Shown one piece after another: positions 1 through 11,599 of a DNA stretch of 64,000 nt. The stretch's first letter is position 1; each line of letters opens with the position of its first letter. The translations under genes and the position numbers were made by a program. This DNA is from Tetracentron sinense (taxonomy: Eukaryota; Streptophyta; Magnoliopsida; Trochodendrales; Trochodendraceae). The stretch is taken from positions 15,673,827 through 15,737,826 of the forward strand of contig CM026551.1 in NCBI GenBank assembly GCA_015143295.1. Direction: 5' to 3'. Below the pieces are notes generated by a model. It did not search any database. It had not been told where the DNA came from and saw only the letters and a list, made by a program, of their open reading frames with translations.

Positions 1-77
1 ACTTCCCAAAGTAACCAACTAAACATTTATGTCAATAAGAGAAGAGGAAGGGGTGAAAGATTGAGTTACTCAATTAC

Positions 78-1357
78 CTCATCACACAATGGTTCTAATC
101 CAAGGCTCTCCTCCGTGATTTCTCTTTTTGGCATAACATTGGTAATTTGATTACCTCCACTATAAGATGTCCTGCCATCTGCAAAGGCCTGCAACTCAAC
201 AAGTATCACCAGGCACGGGAACTCTCACTTCCAATCATATATTCAAAAATTTATACATATCAAAATAGTTTTACATCAAAACCAAATAAAAACTAATTTA
301 CCCGCATATTGCCTTTCCATCCACATTTGGCTCTAAAACACATCCACATGGCCGATTTCCTAGAACACACATACTCCCAAAATCGATACGGACTAGCATG
401 GAGTAGAAATGAAAAGAAAAACAAACAATGACAATATAAGAAACTTACACATCTTGGGTGATGAGAACAGATAAGCTCCGCTCCTTTGACTCCCCGCCAT
501 TGCACTATAGCATATAAAATAACGACACATAAGTACACTTTTCACATCAGACACCAAAGACACTTAAACACCTAGGAATCACCAATGAACTGTAATTTTG
601 GCAGTTTGTTTCTAGCTCAATTGGTAATGTACTGCACTGCAACCATAATTTGGGTGGTTTGTTCCAGCTTAATCAAAAATAGAGTAATTTTTCGTACAAA
701 GCTATTAAAATCTTACACAATACATACTTCCATACACCATTAAGAAGTGACAAACCATATTTTTTTGTGTTCTACAACGTGGATTACCAGAGATAATAGT
801 TAAAGCAATTAAAAATTTAATTAAATGGGAAAAAAGTAATAATAAGAAGAATAATGTAGCAGAAAATGCTATTGAGGAATAGATACCATAGGACAAATGA
901 GGTGATTGTACTGTCCAGGTATACAAGAAGCACACTGAATCCCAATTTCCTCCATTCTCTTCTTCAACACCCACAATGGAGCTGATGAATCGATTGTCTT
1001 CACTTCTGGGTGTTCCACATGAACTTCAAAAACAACAACAAAAAATTTAAAAAAAATATACATAGAAAGGAAGAAAAATGGGGTTCTTATAAAAGAGAAA
1101 TTACCTGGTCTGGGGACGTTGGCATAAGAAACATCGTGAAACCCAGATTTTTTAAGGGAGGAACGATGAAATTTGGAGGTGGGTTTTGCAGCGCATGTGG
1201 GGAATAGCAGGCGATAGGTGTGAAAATGGTGGAGGCGTGAGGAGGACGACGACGAAATGGGTACTGTGAAAGGTGAGGATTTTGGCAAGAGTTTGGAGCC
1301 CATGAGAATGTTAGAGGAGAGGAGCTTTTGAAGAGGACAGTTCGAGGGAAGATGCAT
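78..1357 (-). CDS. TWINKLE: TWINKLE-type organellar DNA primase-helicase, 5' exons (partial, runs off left edge)
   Basis: Plant TWINKLE homologues are dual-targeted (chloroplast and mitochondrion) primase-helicases for organelle DNA replication. Five exons can be joined in frame on the minus strand: 1357-1105, 1023-887, 504-449, 359-302 and 188-78, all with GT..AG introns. Exon 1 encodes a Ser/Arg-rich transit peptide; a second in-frame Met at 1303 begins MGSKLLPKSS, like the internal MGSK of the Arabidopsis protein. Exon 2 encodes KKRMEEIGIQCASCIPGQ and LICPM; exon 3 CNGGESKERSLSVLITQD; exon 4 KSAMWMCFRAKCGWKGNMR; exon 5 ends LGLEPLCDE. The cysteines LICPMC...CFRAKCG form the N-terminal zinc ribbon of the T7-gp4-like primase half. 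The TOPRIM and RecA-like helicase domains would lie left of base 1. Exon 3 could use either of two overlapping donors; the one chosen (GATGT/GTAAG) keeps frame. Homology is recalled rather than searched. The start at 1357 is preferred for length, 1303 is possible. Confidence 0.88.
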
Positions 1358-1399
1358 TTCTGGGGGTGTTTTGTTACCTTCAACAAGCTTTCATGGCTG

Positions 1400-1892
1400 A
1401 GACTGAGAGAGGCCAGAAGAAGGGTTTAAGGGGATAGTTCATTTTTTTCGAATTGAGACTTAGAAGGGTTATTACATTTGGATTCTTCTTTGAATGATAT
1501 TTTATTGGGGGAAAATAAGGGTTCACCCATCTTCCCTTGGTTTTTGGGAAAAAAAAATTGTCATACGAGTTAAAAAAAATTTAAGTAGAGTTCATGGCAA
1601 TTAGGTTGGCTTTGTGACAGCAAGGAGAGCGAACTATTCCTCATTTTATTTTACATTACAGGGGAAAATAATCACCTCGTTGGTGACACGGGGAGGGCAT
1701 TTCGGTCCCCTTTTCATGACACGTATCCTCCTTTTACCTCCTTTTAACTATGGTTAAAAATCACTCAACCCTAAGGTTCACTCATCTATCCTTTGTTTGT
1801 AGGTAAATTAAATTTAACTGAGAGGAAGAAGCAATAGGTTCTCCTCGGCCATGAAGTGAATTATTGCTCTTTTATGGTCTCTCTATTGCAAC
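1400..1892. other. Intergenic, upstream of TWINKLE gene
   Basis: No coding signal. 1670-1830 contains a degenerate half of the long palindromic repeat family seen elsewhere (GGTTAA...TTCACTCA...CTATCC words). The promoter of the minus-strand TWINKLE gene should lie here, but no clear TATA box was found. Confidence 0.5.
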
Positions 1893-2364
1893 TAGGGCTG
1901 CTACCCAGATAGGTTGGGCGGGTTAGGGGTAAACCAATGCCAACTCTACGAGCTAAAGCAGTTTACTCATGGCCCAACTCAACCCTATTCTCGATGCCTA
2001 AGCCAATGACTCATTTCTTAATCTTAATCTTATCTCATGCTGATGTAGGTTGGATTTGGTTAGGTCGGATTGTGCTTGTATAATTAAGTATTTTTTTTCT
2101 AAAATTATCTTTAATAAACATGTGGTGAAGAGTTGAAGCATTATAATTATTTATAATTAGAGCACTTTCTTAATTTTTAAATTGTAATTTGTAATCTTGT
2201 GTACTAAAATAGTAATAGTTTGATAAATAATGTTTTTGAATTCCTTCTATAATATATTTATCTTTTTGAACTCTCTTTAATTACTAGTAAACTTTATTTA
2301 ATTAGTATTAAAAATAGAATTTAATAGTAACTAATTTAAGATAATAATTTTCATATGTACTATA

Positions 2365-3312
2365 TGTGGGAATTTTTGGGTTGAATTAGCAATTTTTTGG
2401 AGTGAGGGATCTATCGGCCAAATAATGGTCAATCGATCGGTGGTCAACGTTTCTTAGACGGGTTGAAATTTTGAGTCGGTTTTGGAAACTCCTATTTCGT
2501 TAGGAAGTTGCCTTATTTTGGGATTTTTATATTGAGAAAATTCTAAAAGGGTTAGGGTGGAAACTTATAGAGATAACCTAGAGAATTAATAAAGAATCAA
2601 GGGAAAGAGAGAAAGCTATGAATATATGAGGTGTGGGTTAGGGCTTCCATGGTGAGGGGAGGCGTCTCCCATGGAAAGCCCTCGTTAGTTTTTGGATGAA
2701 GAAGAGCGTTTTCACGGTTGTATTTCGGTGTGCTCTCATGATGGAGAGTTCTGGTTCAGTGTGCTCAATGGAGGAAAGATCGATTTGGGTTTTGTGTCCC
2801 CTTTGTCCTAAATAGGGTAGGGGTTCAGTCAGATTTGGATCGGATAAAGTGAACAAAGATGTGAGCTGTGTGAGAGTCTTTCAATGATTGTGGTAAAGTC
2901 TTTGAGTGTGTATTATTTGTTTATTTGTTCTCTTGTGATCTTCTCGTTTAGTAGTAAAGGTTTTCTGAACCGTTTCTAGTGTGGATGTAACCCAAGAGAT
3001 GAGTGAACAACGGATATCTTGTGTATTGTGTGTTTATCGCATTATTATCTTGAGAATACTTCATGATGACATCGCTTCCGCCCCTCAACAAATTGGTATT
3101 AGAGCCTATGTTCGAGGTTTGGGGTTGCAAATTTAAGATTTTTAAGGCTTTGTTTGAGGTGAGAATTTTCCTTCGAATCCAGTGGAGTATGCACAAGATT
3201 GAAATAAAAATTTTATGTTGAAGATTTGGCTAGAATTCTATTATGGGGTGTTTAAGGAATTCTCGCACAGGTGAAGATTTGTGGGAATTTTTTGCTCGAA
3301 TTAGCAATGGCA
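2365..3312 (+). mobile_element. Ty1/copia-type LTR fragment with primer-binding site (TRIM-like)
   Basis: An LTR-like segment starts TGTGGGAATTTTTGGG (about 2365) and ends CCCCTCAACA (about 3090). It is followed by TTGGTATTAGAGCC, a one-base variant of the initiator-Met tRNA primer site TGGTATCAGAGC typical of plant copia elements. Only about 190 bases later, at 3281, TGTGGGAATTTTTTG...GAATTAGCAAT repeats the LTR start for about 30 bases before diverging. This looks like LTR, very short internal region and truncated second LTR. No gag or pol is present. Confidence 0.55.
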
Positions 3313-3767
3313 GAAGCAATGCCATCACTATATTTTTCATATAAGTGTATATTAAGAGAAGGTTTGATAATAAAATTGTTAATGGTACTAAAAGAAATTC
3401 TAGCCTTAGCTGCAAAATTTCAAACTCTCAATGTGGTTGTAGCATGTGTCGCTACTTTTCCTTGTTACCTCTACAATTGGTTGAGATCATAACTTCTTCT
3501 TTGAAAAAGCAAATGTTTTCTAAACCTTTTGAAGGGGTAACAAAGACAAGTCTTGCACCTATAATGGAAGTTCGGAAAAATTTTAAAATTTGCGTCTAGG
3601 ACTAGCACTCCTCTAACTAATATCCTTACGACATTATATTTTCTCCTTAATCCACAATTATATATATATTTCAAACTATAGAATGAAACTTTTAGACTGT
3701 CAGCATGATAAAGAATCATTTTGGTTATTAGGAATTAAATTTTAAGTCATAATGATAGAGAGTTTAA

Positions 3768-4063
3768 GGTGGCGTGTGGTAACACTAATTTAAATAAGTA
3801 GGGCTTATTTGAAAATTGAGCTTACTTGGACTTTAATTGTTAGGCTAAAAGGTTAATTGGATGTCTACATATTTTTGAAGTAAAAGTTTTGCCTCTAAAG
3901 GAAAAAGTAGCTCATGTTTCCTTATTACTTTTGAGGTAAAACCTTTACTTCAAAGAGATCTAAACACCCAATTAACCTCCAATTTAACAATCTAAAATCC
4001 AATTAAGCTCAATTTTTAAATAAGCTCTACTTATTTAGATTAGTACTGTTACCAAACACTACC
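3768..4063. mobile_element. PIF/Harbinger (Tourist-like) MITE with TAA target duplication
   Basis: A 296-bp fold-back element. The left arm GGTGGCGTGTGGTAACAC pairs with the right arm, which read in reverse starts GGTAGTGTTTGGTAACAG; the pairing continues about 60 bases. Flanked by TAA at 3765-3767 and 4064-4066, the classic 3-bp TWA duplication of this superfamily. No coding capacity. Confidence 0.8.
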
Positions 4064-4642
4064 TAAGAGTTTCTAATTTTATAAACTGAAAAGTAAATCC
4101 TAAATAATTAGGTAACTTAAATTCTTAATTGCTCTTATGAATGGATAATATATAAAGAGAGAGATCTCGGTCTCAGGTTAATTTGGGATGGGTTCCTTAA
4201 CCCCAAGCCTAACCAATTCTACATCATGTCGTGGTGAGATTTTTCAGCTCAATTCAGCCCAAAATCTAAAAAACTTAGGCCAAGCCCCCCGTCCATTGTC
4301 GAGTTGGATTAAGGTTGGATCAGACCTACACAATCAAAGTTGCGCACCCCTAGTTGCAACTCAGGACTAGGTTTCTCTTTCTCACACACACGGGTTGCAA
4401 CTTTTGGGCTAGCATGTACCCTTGCCTGATTTTAATGGGCCAGGCTATCTCATGGCCGGTTGGACCGTGATCGCGATTGACTTATAACATTAGGTTCTTG
4501 GACTCTTGCACTACACTTCTAATAGTGCTCGATACTGCCCAATATAATTTTTTTTTTGTAAGGGCCATATTTTGGCACCCTGTAATACCTACAGGACCTC
4601 CTTTGACTTATCAAGATAATATTTCTCTATGAATTCCCAAAT

Positions 4643-4775
4643 GCTATGATTGGTTGCCGAGAAAATAAGTAAAAACATGAAAAAGAAAAGAAAATTGGAC
4701 AAAATATAATTAAAAATCCAAAAAAAATAATTATTTTTCATGTTTTCACCTATTTTCTCAACAACCAAACATAGC
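4643..4775. mobile_element. Short fold-back MITE (family seen again at 19.5 kb)
   Basis: The ends GCTATGATTGGTTG and CAACCAAACATAGC are inverted repeats; the pairing continues through GAGAAAATA...TATTTTCTC. The same element lies at 19521-19661, where paralogous empty sites confirm that it is an insertion. No ORF. Confidence 0.7.
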
Positions 4776-4951
4776 AAAAAGGTTACTAAAACTCTTGACT
4801 TTTGTAAAATGACCTAAACACCCCTAAATTGGAGTATCACCAAAATACAACGGTCACTTTTATCTTATCTTTTCCAAAAATATCTATTTAGATTTTCCAG
4901 ATTTAAACATTTTCAAAAGTGATAAAATGGCTTAAATCAATTATATAGTGA

Positions 4952-5417
4952 CTAGTGGGCAGCACGTGCGATGCACGTGAGAGAGAGGGGAAGGGGAGAG
5001 AGACTCTAGTGAGGGAATTTTTTTTTTAAAATTTTAACTTAAAAAGATGGAGTACTGAGTCGAAATTACTCATAACGAAGTTCCTATTTTTTCTCTTGAA
5101 AAATAGTTACAACGTATAGAGGGTGTGCCTCTTTATTGAGAGACCAAAGAGAGAGCATGAGAGAGGATAAGGATAAGGATTTGAGGGAATTGTGGAGATA
5201 TTGAGGGATTATTGTTAGTTGTAATTGATATTACTTCAATACCCCTACTAACTTTTCTCATATAAAATAAGATAAATTTTTTTTATATAGAGTTATGGGC
5301 AAAATAGGAAAAATATGAAAAATTCTCCCTTATACCATAAAATTAGGATTCATTAGGAATATTAGAAAAAAATCAACCAACTTTTTAACCCCGCTTCTGT
5401 CATTATAATAGTAAAGA
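4952..5417 (-). mobile_element. Small non-autonomous Helitron-like element
   Basis: Read on the minus strand it begins TCTTTACTATTATAATG and ends with the hairpin CACGTGCATCGCACGTG, then CTAG followed by T. TC start, 3' hairpin and CTRR|T end are Helitron hallmarks. A 276-bp relative at 25139-25414 has an empty site that supports AT-dinucleotide insertion without target duplication. No Rep/Hel ORF. Confidence 0.6.
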
Positions 5418-6207
5418 CATGTATCACTTTAGGGTTTCATATTGAAATTTTGGGTTTTTTGCCAAAGGGCTTGGTTTTCTTCCTCAAGCAACAAATCTTT
5501 TAAAATTCGTGCAAAATCACCTTAAAAGAAATTACTAAAAATCAAAAAGTGATTTTGAAATCAAAAGAAGATGGCAAAAATCAGATTTAGAAGCTTATTT
5601 CAAAACTAGCAATACTTATTCTGTTGCAAAACATTTTTAAGAAATAATCCAGGTTGTCAATGGATCCTTATCGTCAATAACCAGTTTGGGCTGACTGTGG
5701 GTTGGCGGCAAAATAACTACCACCACCTAGAGTTTTCTTGAATAGGTTGCCTTTCCGAATTGGTTGTAGTAACACCATTTTTTGAGTACCATTGAGCACC
5801 TATGAAAATCTCCTTTGGGTTTTAAATGAAACCATTTTTCTCAAAAAAAAAATAGATTGAAGGTTTGTAGATTGACTAGGGACACTTTTTGGCATTTTTA
5901 AAATGATAGTTTGGTCATTTTAGAAAGGGATATTTTGGTCAATTTTAAAAAAGAAAATGGGGTAATTCAGGAACTCTCTCTCTCAAGTCAAAGGGGTACC
6001 CTCCCAACCTCACTAAGGGTGCAAAATTGTGTGTTTACAGAGGTTATTTTAGGTTTTTGAAAACTTATACTTAAGTTATCATCTATGGTTGAGATTATTT
6101 CCTTAATCCCTTAGGTTTGATTTTAGGGTTAGTTCTATATCAGTTCCTGGGTTATTCAAAAATGATTTCTCGTTTTCGTACCTACAATCCAAAAATATAG
6201 ACAATTA
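5418..6207. other. Intergenic, no gene seen
   Basis: AT-rich sequence with homopolymer runs and stop codons in all frames. No repeat boundary or gene could be supported. Confidence 0.5.
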
Positions 6208-6524
6208 GGCTCCGTTCTTTTGGTGAAACTTTTAAAAGTTCAGAACATTAATATTTTAGAGTAAGAGGAAAGTGTCTGGGAGGAGAGAGGAGAGGTTTCT
6301 AACTTTTTTATACGATGGTATATCAGATTTATTAGGTTCAAATTAATTAGAAGTTCAGCATGGATGGAACTTAAAACATCCGAAATTTTTGGTAGAACTT
6401 GAAAGTTCCATATTTGTAGAACTTTTGCACTCTACAGAATCAGATAGTTTTAGACATTAAGTACAATTAAGCATGAAACTATGAAAGTTCTAGACTTTAA
6501 AAGTTCTACCAAAAGAACGGACCC
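6208..6524. mobile_element. PIF/Harbinger-like MITE with TTA target duplication
   Basis: A 317-bp fold-back element. The left end GGCTCCGTTCTTTTGGT pairs with the right end (reverse complement GGGTCCGTTCTTTTGGT), and pairing continues through AACTTTTAAA. It is flanked by TTA at 6205-6207 and 6525-6527. No coding capacity. Confidence 0.8.
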
Positions 6525-6767
6525 TTAGAGAACCCCACTATATATTGCATTGACAGAGTTAAATTTTTACAGTGAAATGACGGTGTTACCCTCAACTTTA
6601 GTAATATTTATAAAATTGCAACATTTTCCTTCTTTTAGCATCTCCATTGCATGTGAAAGACTAGCTTTTGATTCCCAGCAATGAAATTCGACGACGCGGA
6701 TCGTCTTTTTCCTCCCCTCGCTTCCCAATAAATTATCAAGATCTTCTTCCTCACCACAGAAACAGAA

Positions 6768-6854
6768 ATGGCAGCTGGTCTTTTTTGCGAGATCTCATAG
6801 ACAATGGATGTCTTGGAGTCCCCACTCGAAGCTCTGGCTTTCAACTACGTGTAA
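6768..6854 (+). pseudogene. Possible fragment of a small plant protein gene, with in-frame stop
   Basis: ATG at 6768 opens MAAGLFCEIS, then TAG, then TM followed by MDVLESPLEALAFNYV and TAA. The second stretch looks like a real, conserved-type N-terminus rather than random translation, and recalls small uncharacterised plant membrane proteins, but this could not be checked. The stop between the two halves and the absence of a clear continuation suggest a dead exon. It could also be chance. Confidence 0.25.
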
Positions 6855-7519
6855 AATTGGGTGCGTATGACCCAATCTGGTATCCTCCTCTTGCATTTAA
6901 CTTGTATCTTTTTTCTGTCGAAGACGACAAGAGCATGAAAGAGAAGTTCTTTCGTGAACAATCAGTACCCTCTTTCCTCTCTTATTTGATGGGCAATTAA
7001 TGCCTACAGTATGGAAGAGACCCATCTTGGCATATGTGGATGATATCAATGTCCTTTGTGCAAGTGCATTTAACAGGGTGAATGTCCACATGCACCAGCC
7101 AAGATTAACATTCCTATTTCCAGACGTTTTGCCCAAACTTACAAAGAGTAAAACTGGTTTGCATAGCAGAGTGTGCCTAAATTCCAATAATGGAGTAGTC
7201 ACCAACATTTGAGCGTCATGGTAGCACGAACAATGCCTAATAAGTCTTCAACGTCTATCAAATTCTTATAGCCCATAAGTGATAAAACACCAACACATTA
7301 ATCTAAATGGACAATTCATTTTTTTGAAGGGACACCTCTCACTAAAACAAAAACTTCATGCATCAACATGTATTTAGCAGTTCTTGGAGGAAAAAACATC
7401 AATACACAAGAGGAGCAGTAAGATTTTTGGATCAATGTGTACAACTAAACTTTCTTTCCTGCGAACATGAAAAAGAAAAAAAAAAGATTTAAGTTAAATG
7501 TCCGGGGGAGTACTGGTGA
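6855..7519. other. Intergenic, no gene seen
   Basis: Several short overlapping open frames on both strands, none with recognisable motifs or codon pattern. Homology to the copy-4 flank begins near 7520. Confidence 0.4.
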
Positions 7520-7935
7520 AATTAACCCATCTGATTACAAAATTACATCTTAGAACAGTGTATCCTGAAAATTATTGAACTTAAAAGGCAAAACACTCTA
7601 AAATGACACAATTTCCAATGACTTCATTTAGGCGTCCAAAAGCCCCTTAATATTGCGAATACAATGGATATATTTCGGGACAAAAAAGAAAATTAATATT
7701 ATGGAGAAACAGAAAAGATAAACTTAATTAGATGAAAGAAAACGAATCATTACACAAAATAAACTTATTGGTAAGAAACAAATCATTACACAATCTTTTA
7801 CAAAGCAACAGTTTTATTTATTGATACTACAATACAATATCTATGCAGATCCATGAAGCCTTTATTTATGTTTCTATAATAAAACATCATTCCAATTACT
7901 AAGGGAAATGGTCCAAGCAATCAAATAATCTCTCT

Positions 7936-9551
<1,616 letters not shown>

Positions 9552-9580
<29 letters not shown>

Positions 9581-10200
9581 CTAAAGGAGAGTATGAGCTG
9601 CCTCATTTATAGAATCCCTTGAAGAAACCTCCAAAAAAAAAACTTCTAAAGTTTTTGAGATAATGTGAACGTTGGAAATTTCTAATGAAGATAATTTAAT
9701 TGAATTTTCTTTATCAAAATCAAAGCTCAAAAAATGAACTATCTACTGGGATGAAGGAAGATATTGGAAGATAATCCCCGTTCTATCAAAGCCACAGTGA
9801 AACATACTTCCGAAATGGAAAGAGTATCCTAACGGGATACATTCTCTTAGAGATCAAAGTTCAACTTAAATTGCCTTAGAAGTTTTCGGCTTGTTAAAAG
9901 GGTGGTCCCAAGGATTGATTTTAGAGTACTCAATGGTCGAGTCATACTGTCATTGAAAATTCATTCATCAAAGATGGAAAACTCTTCATGTCCAATAAAA
10001 CAAGTTTTTCTTTTGTTCCAAACTTGCAAGACTTTTCGAGATTTCAAGTTTTCATTTCGTATATAAAGGTTCTTTTTTACATGATAGGAACCGTAGAGGA
10101 TTTGGGTTCCATGGCATCCAGTTACTCTCAAATTTTCCTTTTCAAAAATAGTTGAGAGGAAGAGAACTATCAAAAGGTGCGTAACAAGCAGGGAAAGAAC
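9552..10200. other. Upstream flank of BBE-like copy 1 (type A)
   Basis: Non-coding. Matches 51317-52080 upstream of copy 4, which has an extra MITE. Contains a (TG) tract in the leader, a TATA-like motif and the conserved word CTCAAAAAATGAAC shared with all five copies. Confidence 0.6.
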
Positions 10201-10239
10201 AATTTTTTCCTGAACTTGAGGCATGGGATTGTCTCTGTC

Positions 10240-10545
10240 ATGGTCACCGCTTGGGCCTTGGATTTTCTCGTAGATGTCAAAATGGTACTCTCGGGCTACC
10301 ACAATGTTTGTGACAAGTGGCTGGAGAAGTCAATTCATGGGCCCATGATTTTGACTTCTCCAATTATTAAGTGACATGTGGCAATTAAATGGTGATATAA
10401 AGGGAGAAAAGTATCAAAAGAGGAAAAGTAAAAATCTTGGGAGAAAATTAAATACCTTCCTCCCTTTTTCCGGCCAAACGTCACACACATTGTGTAGCCC
10501 AAGAGCTCCTTTCTGGCATCTGTTAGAGAGAATCCGAGACCGCTT
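10240..10545. mobile_element. Fold-back MITE (Mutator-like family)
   Basis: The left part CCGCTTGGGCCTTGGATT... and right part ...AGAATCCGAGACCGC form an imperfect inverted repeat, with internal GAGAAGTCA and TTGACTTCTCC words that recur at 13394-13685, 37465-37682 and 52140-52420. Exact termini are uncertain. Confidence 0.5.
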
Positions 10546-10740
10546 GCTTGATCCCACATCAGATGACATGTGGTGATACAAAAGGTGAGTACTCATTTCA
10601 TTTTCTCTCCATCTTTTTTACTTATCCCCACTTGATGTCTCACCCCTTTCAATGGCCACATGTCCGATCATGCGTGCAGCCAGATCCCGTGCCAATTTGT
10701 CATCTTTAAGAGGACAATTTCAAAGAGACTCAAAGAGACA

Positions 10741-11091
10741 CGTGATTCTCTCCCGATGTAATCGGACTTCGGGGGGAGTCCGATTACAGCACTGATGCTG
10801 CCACGTGTCCCTATTAATAGCTTAACTACAGTTAAGATTCACCCAACTTTAGGGTTTACTCACCTGTCCTTAAGTTTTAGCAAAAATATTTTAAAAAATT
10901 AATCTTAGGAGTTAGTGAATTTTAACTGGGGTTAAATTTCTTTTTTCTAAAAACCAAGAATAGGACATCGGTGAACCTTAGCGGCGGGTGAATCTTAACT
11001 ACAATTAAGGGGTGTCAAAAGGGTCACGTGGCAGCATCAATGGTGCAACTTGACTCCCCCAAAAGTCCATTTACATCTGGAGAGAATCACG
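10741..11091. repeat. Long palindromic repeat, copy a
   Basis: The ends CGTGATTCTCTCCCGATG and CATCTGGAGAGAATCACG are inverted. Inner arms carry GTTAAGATTCACCC...and GGGTGAATCTTAAC, bracketing an A/T-rich centre. The same architecture recurs in the window (11103-11513, 33665-34046). No coding capacity; superfamily not assigned. Confidence 0.65.
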
Positions 11092-11102
11092 AGTCGCCAT
11101 GG

Positions 11103-11513
11103 AACCAAATCCTCTACGGTTATAACTGGGCTTGAGAGTCCAATTACACCACTGACACTACAAAAATAATGGCCTGTAGCGGCGGAATTTTGGAGGCGGT
11201 TAGTAAAATCCACTGCCCAATAGTGTATACCACATGTCTCTTTTGACACCCTTTAACTAGGGTTAAGATTCACTCACCTCTAGGGTTCACCCACCTATCA
11301 TTGGTTTTTAGAAAAAAAGCTATTAAAAATAAAATTTAACCATGGTTAGAAAAAATATTAAATTTTTTTTTTCTAAAAACTAAGGATAGGTGGGTGAACC
11401 CTAGGGGTGGGTGAATCTTAACCTCAGTTAAAGTGTGTCAAAAGGGACCCGTGTTGACCTCAGCAGAGTAACTGGACTCCCCAAGTCCGGTTATAACCGT
11501 AGAAGATTTGGTT
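11103..11513. repeat. Long palindromic repeat, copy b
   Basis: The ends AACCAAATCCTCTACGG and CCGTAGAAGATTTGGTT are inverted. Inner arms GTTAAGATTCACTCACC and GGGTGAATCTTAAC fold over an A/T-rich centre. It follows directly after copy a, so the two elements sit nearly head to tail. Confidence 0.65.
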
Positions 11514-11599
11514 TCTAAATGGATACTTCTTAGGATTGATCGAATCATAGCCAATTGCGATTGAATTGAGGAGAGTTCAATCGCACCTCCAGGTCAACA

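Larger units (their letters stand above)
1893..4352. mobile_element. hAT-type non-autonomous element with nested insertions
   Basis: The block begins TAGGGCTG and ends CACCCCTA, hAT-like ends. It is flanked by ATTGCAAC (1885-1892) and GTTGCAAC (4353-4360), an 8-bp target duplication with one mismatch, the hAT size. Inside are a copia-like LTR fragment (2365-3312) and a Harbinger MITE (3768-4063), which explain most of its 2.46 kb. No transposase ORF is visible. The end similarity is short, so the call depends mainly on the 8-bp duplication. Confidence 0.5.

Noticed and set aside
6668..7212. Two adjacent plus-strand frames of 110 and 70 codons
   Set aside because: No recognisable domain; the only convincing peptide in the area is in another frame (6768-6854).
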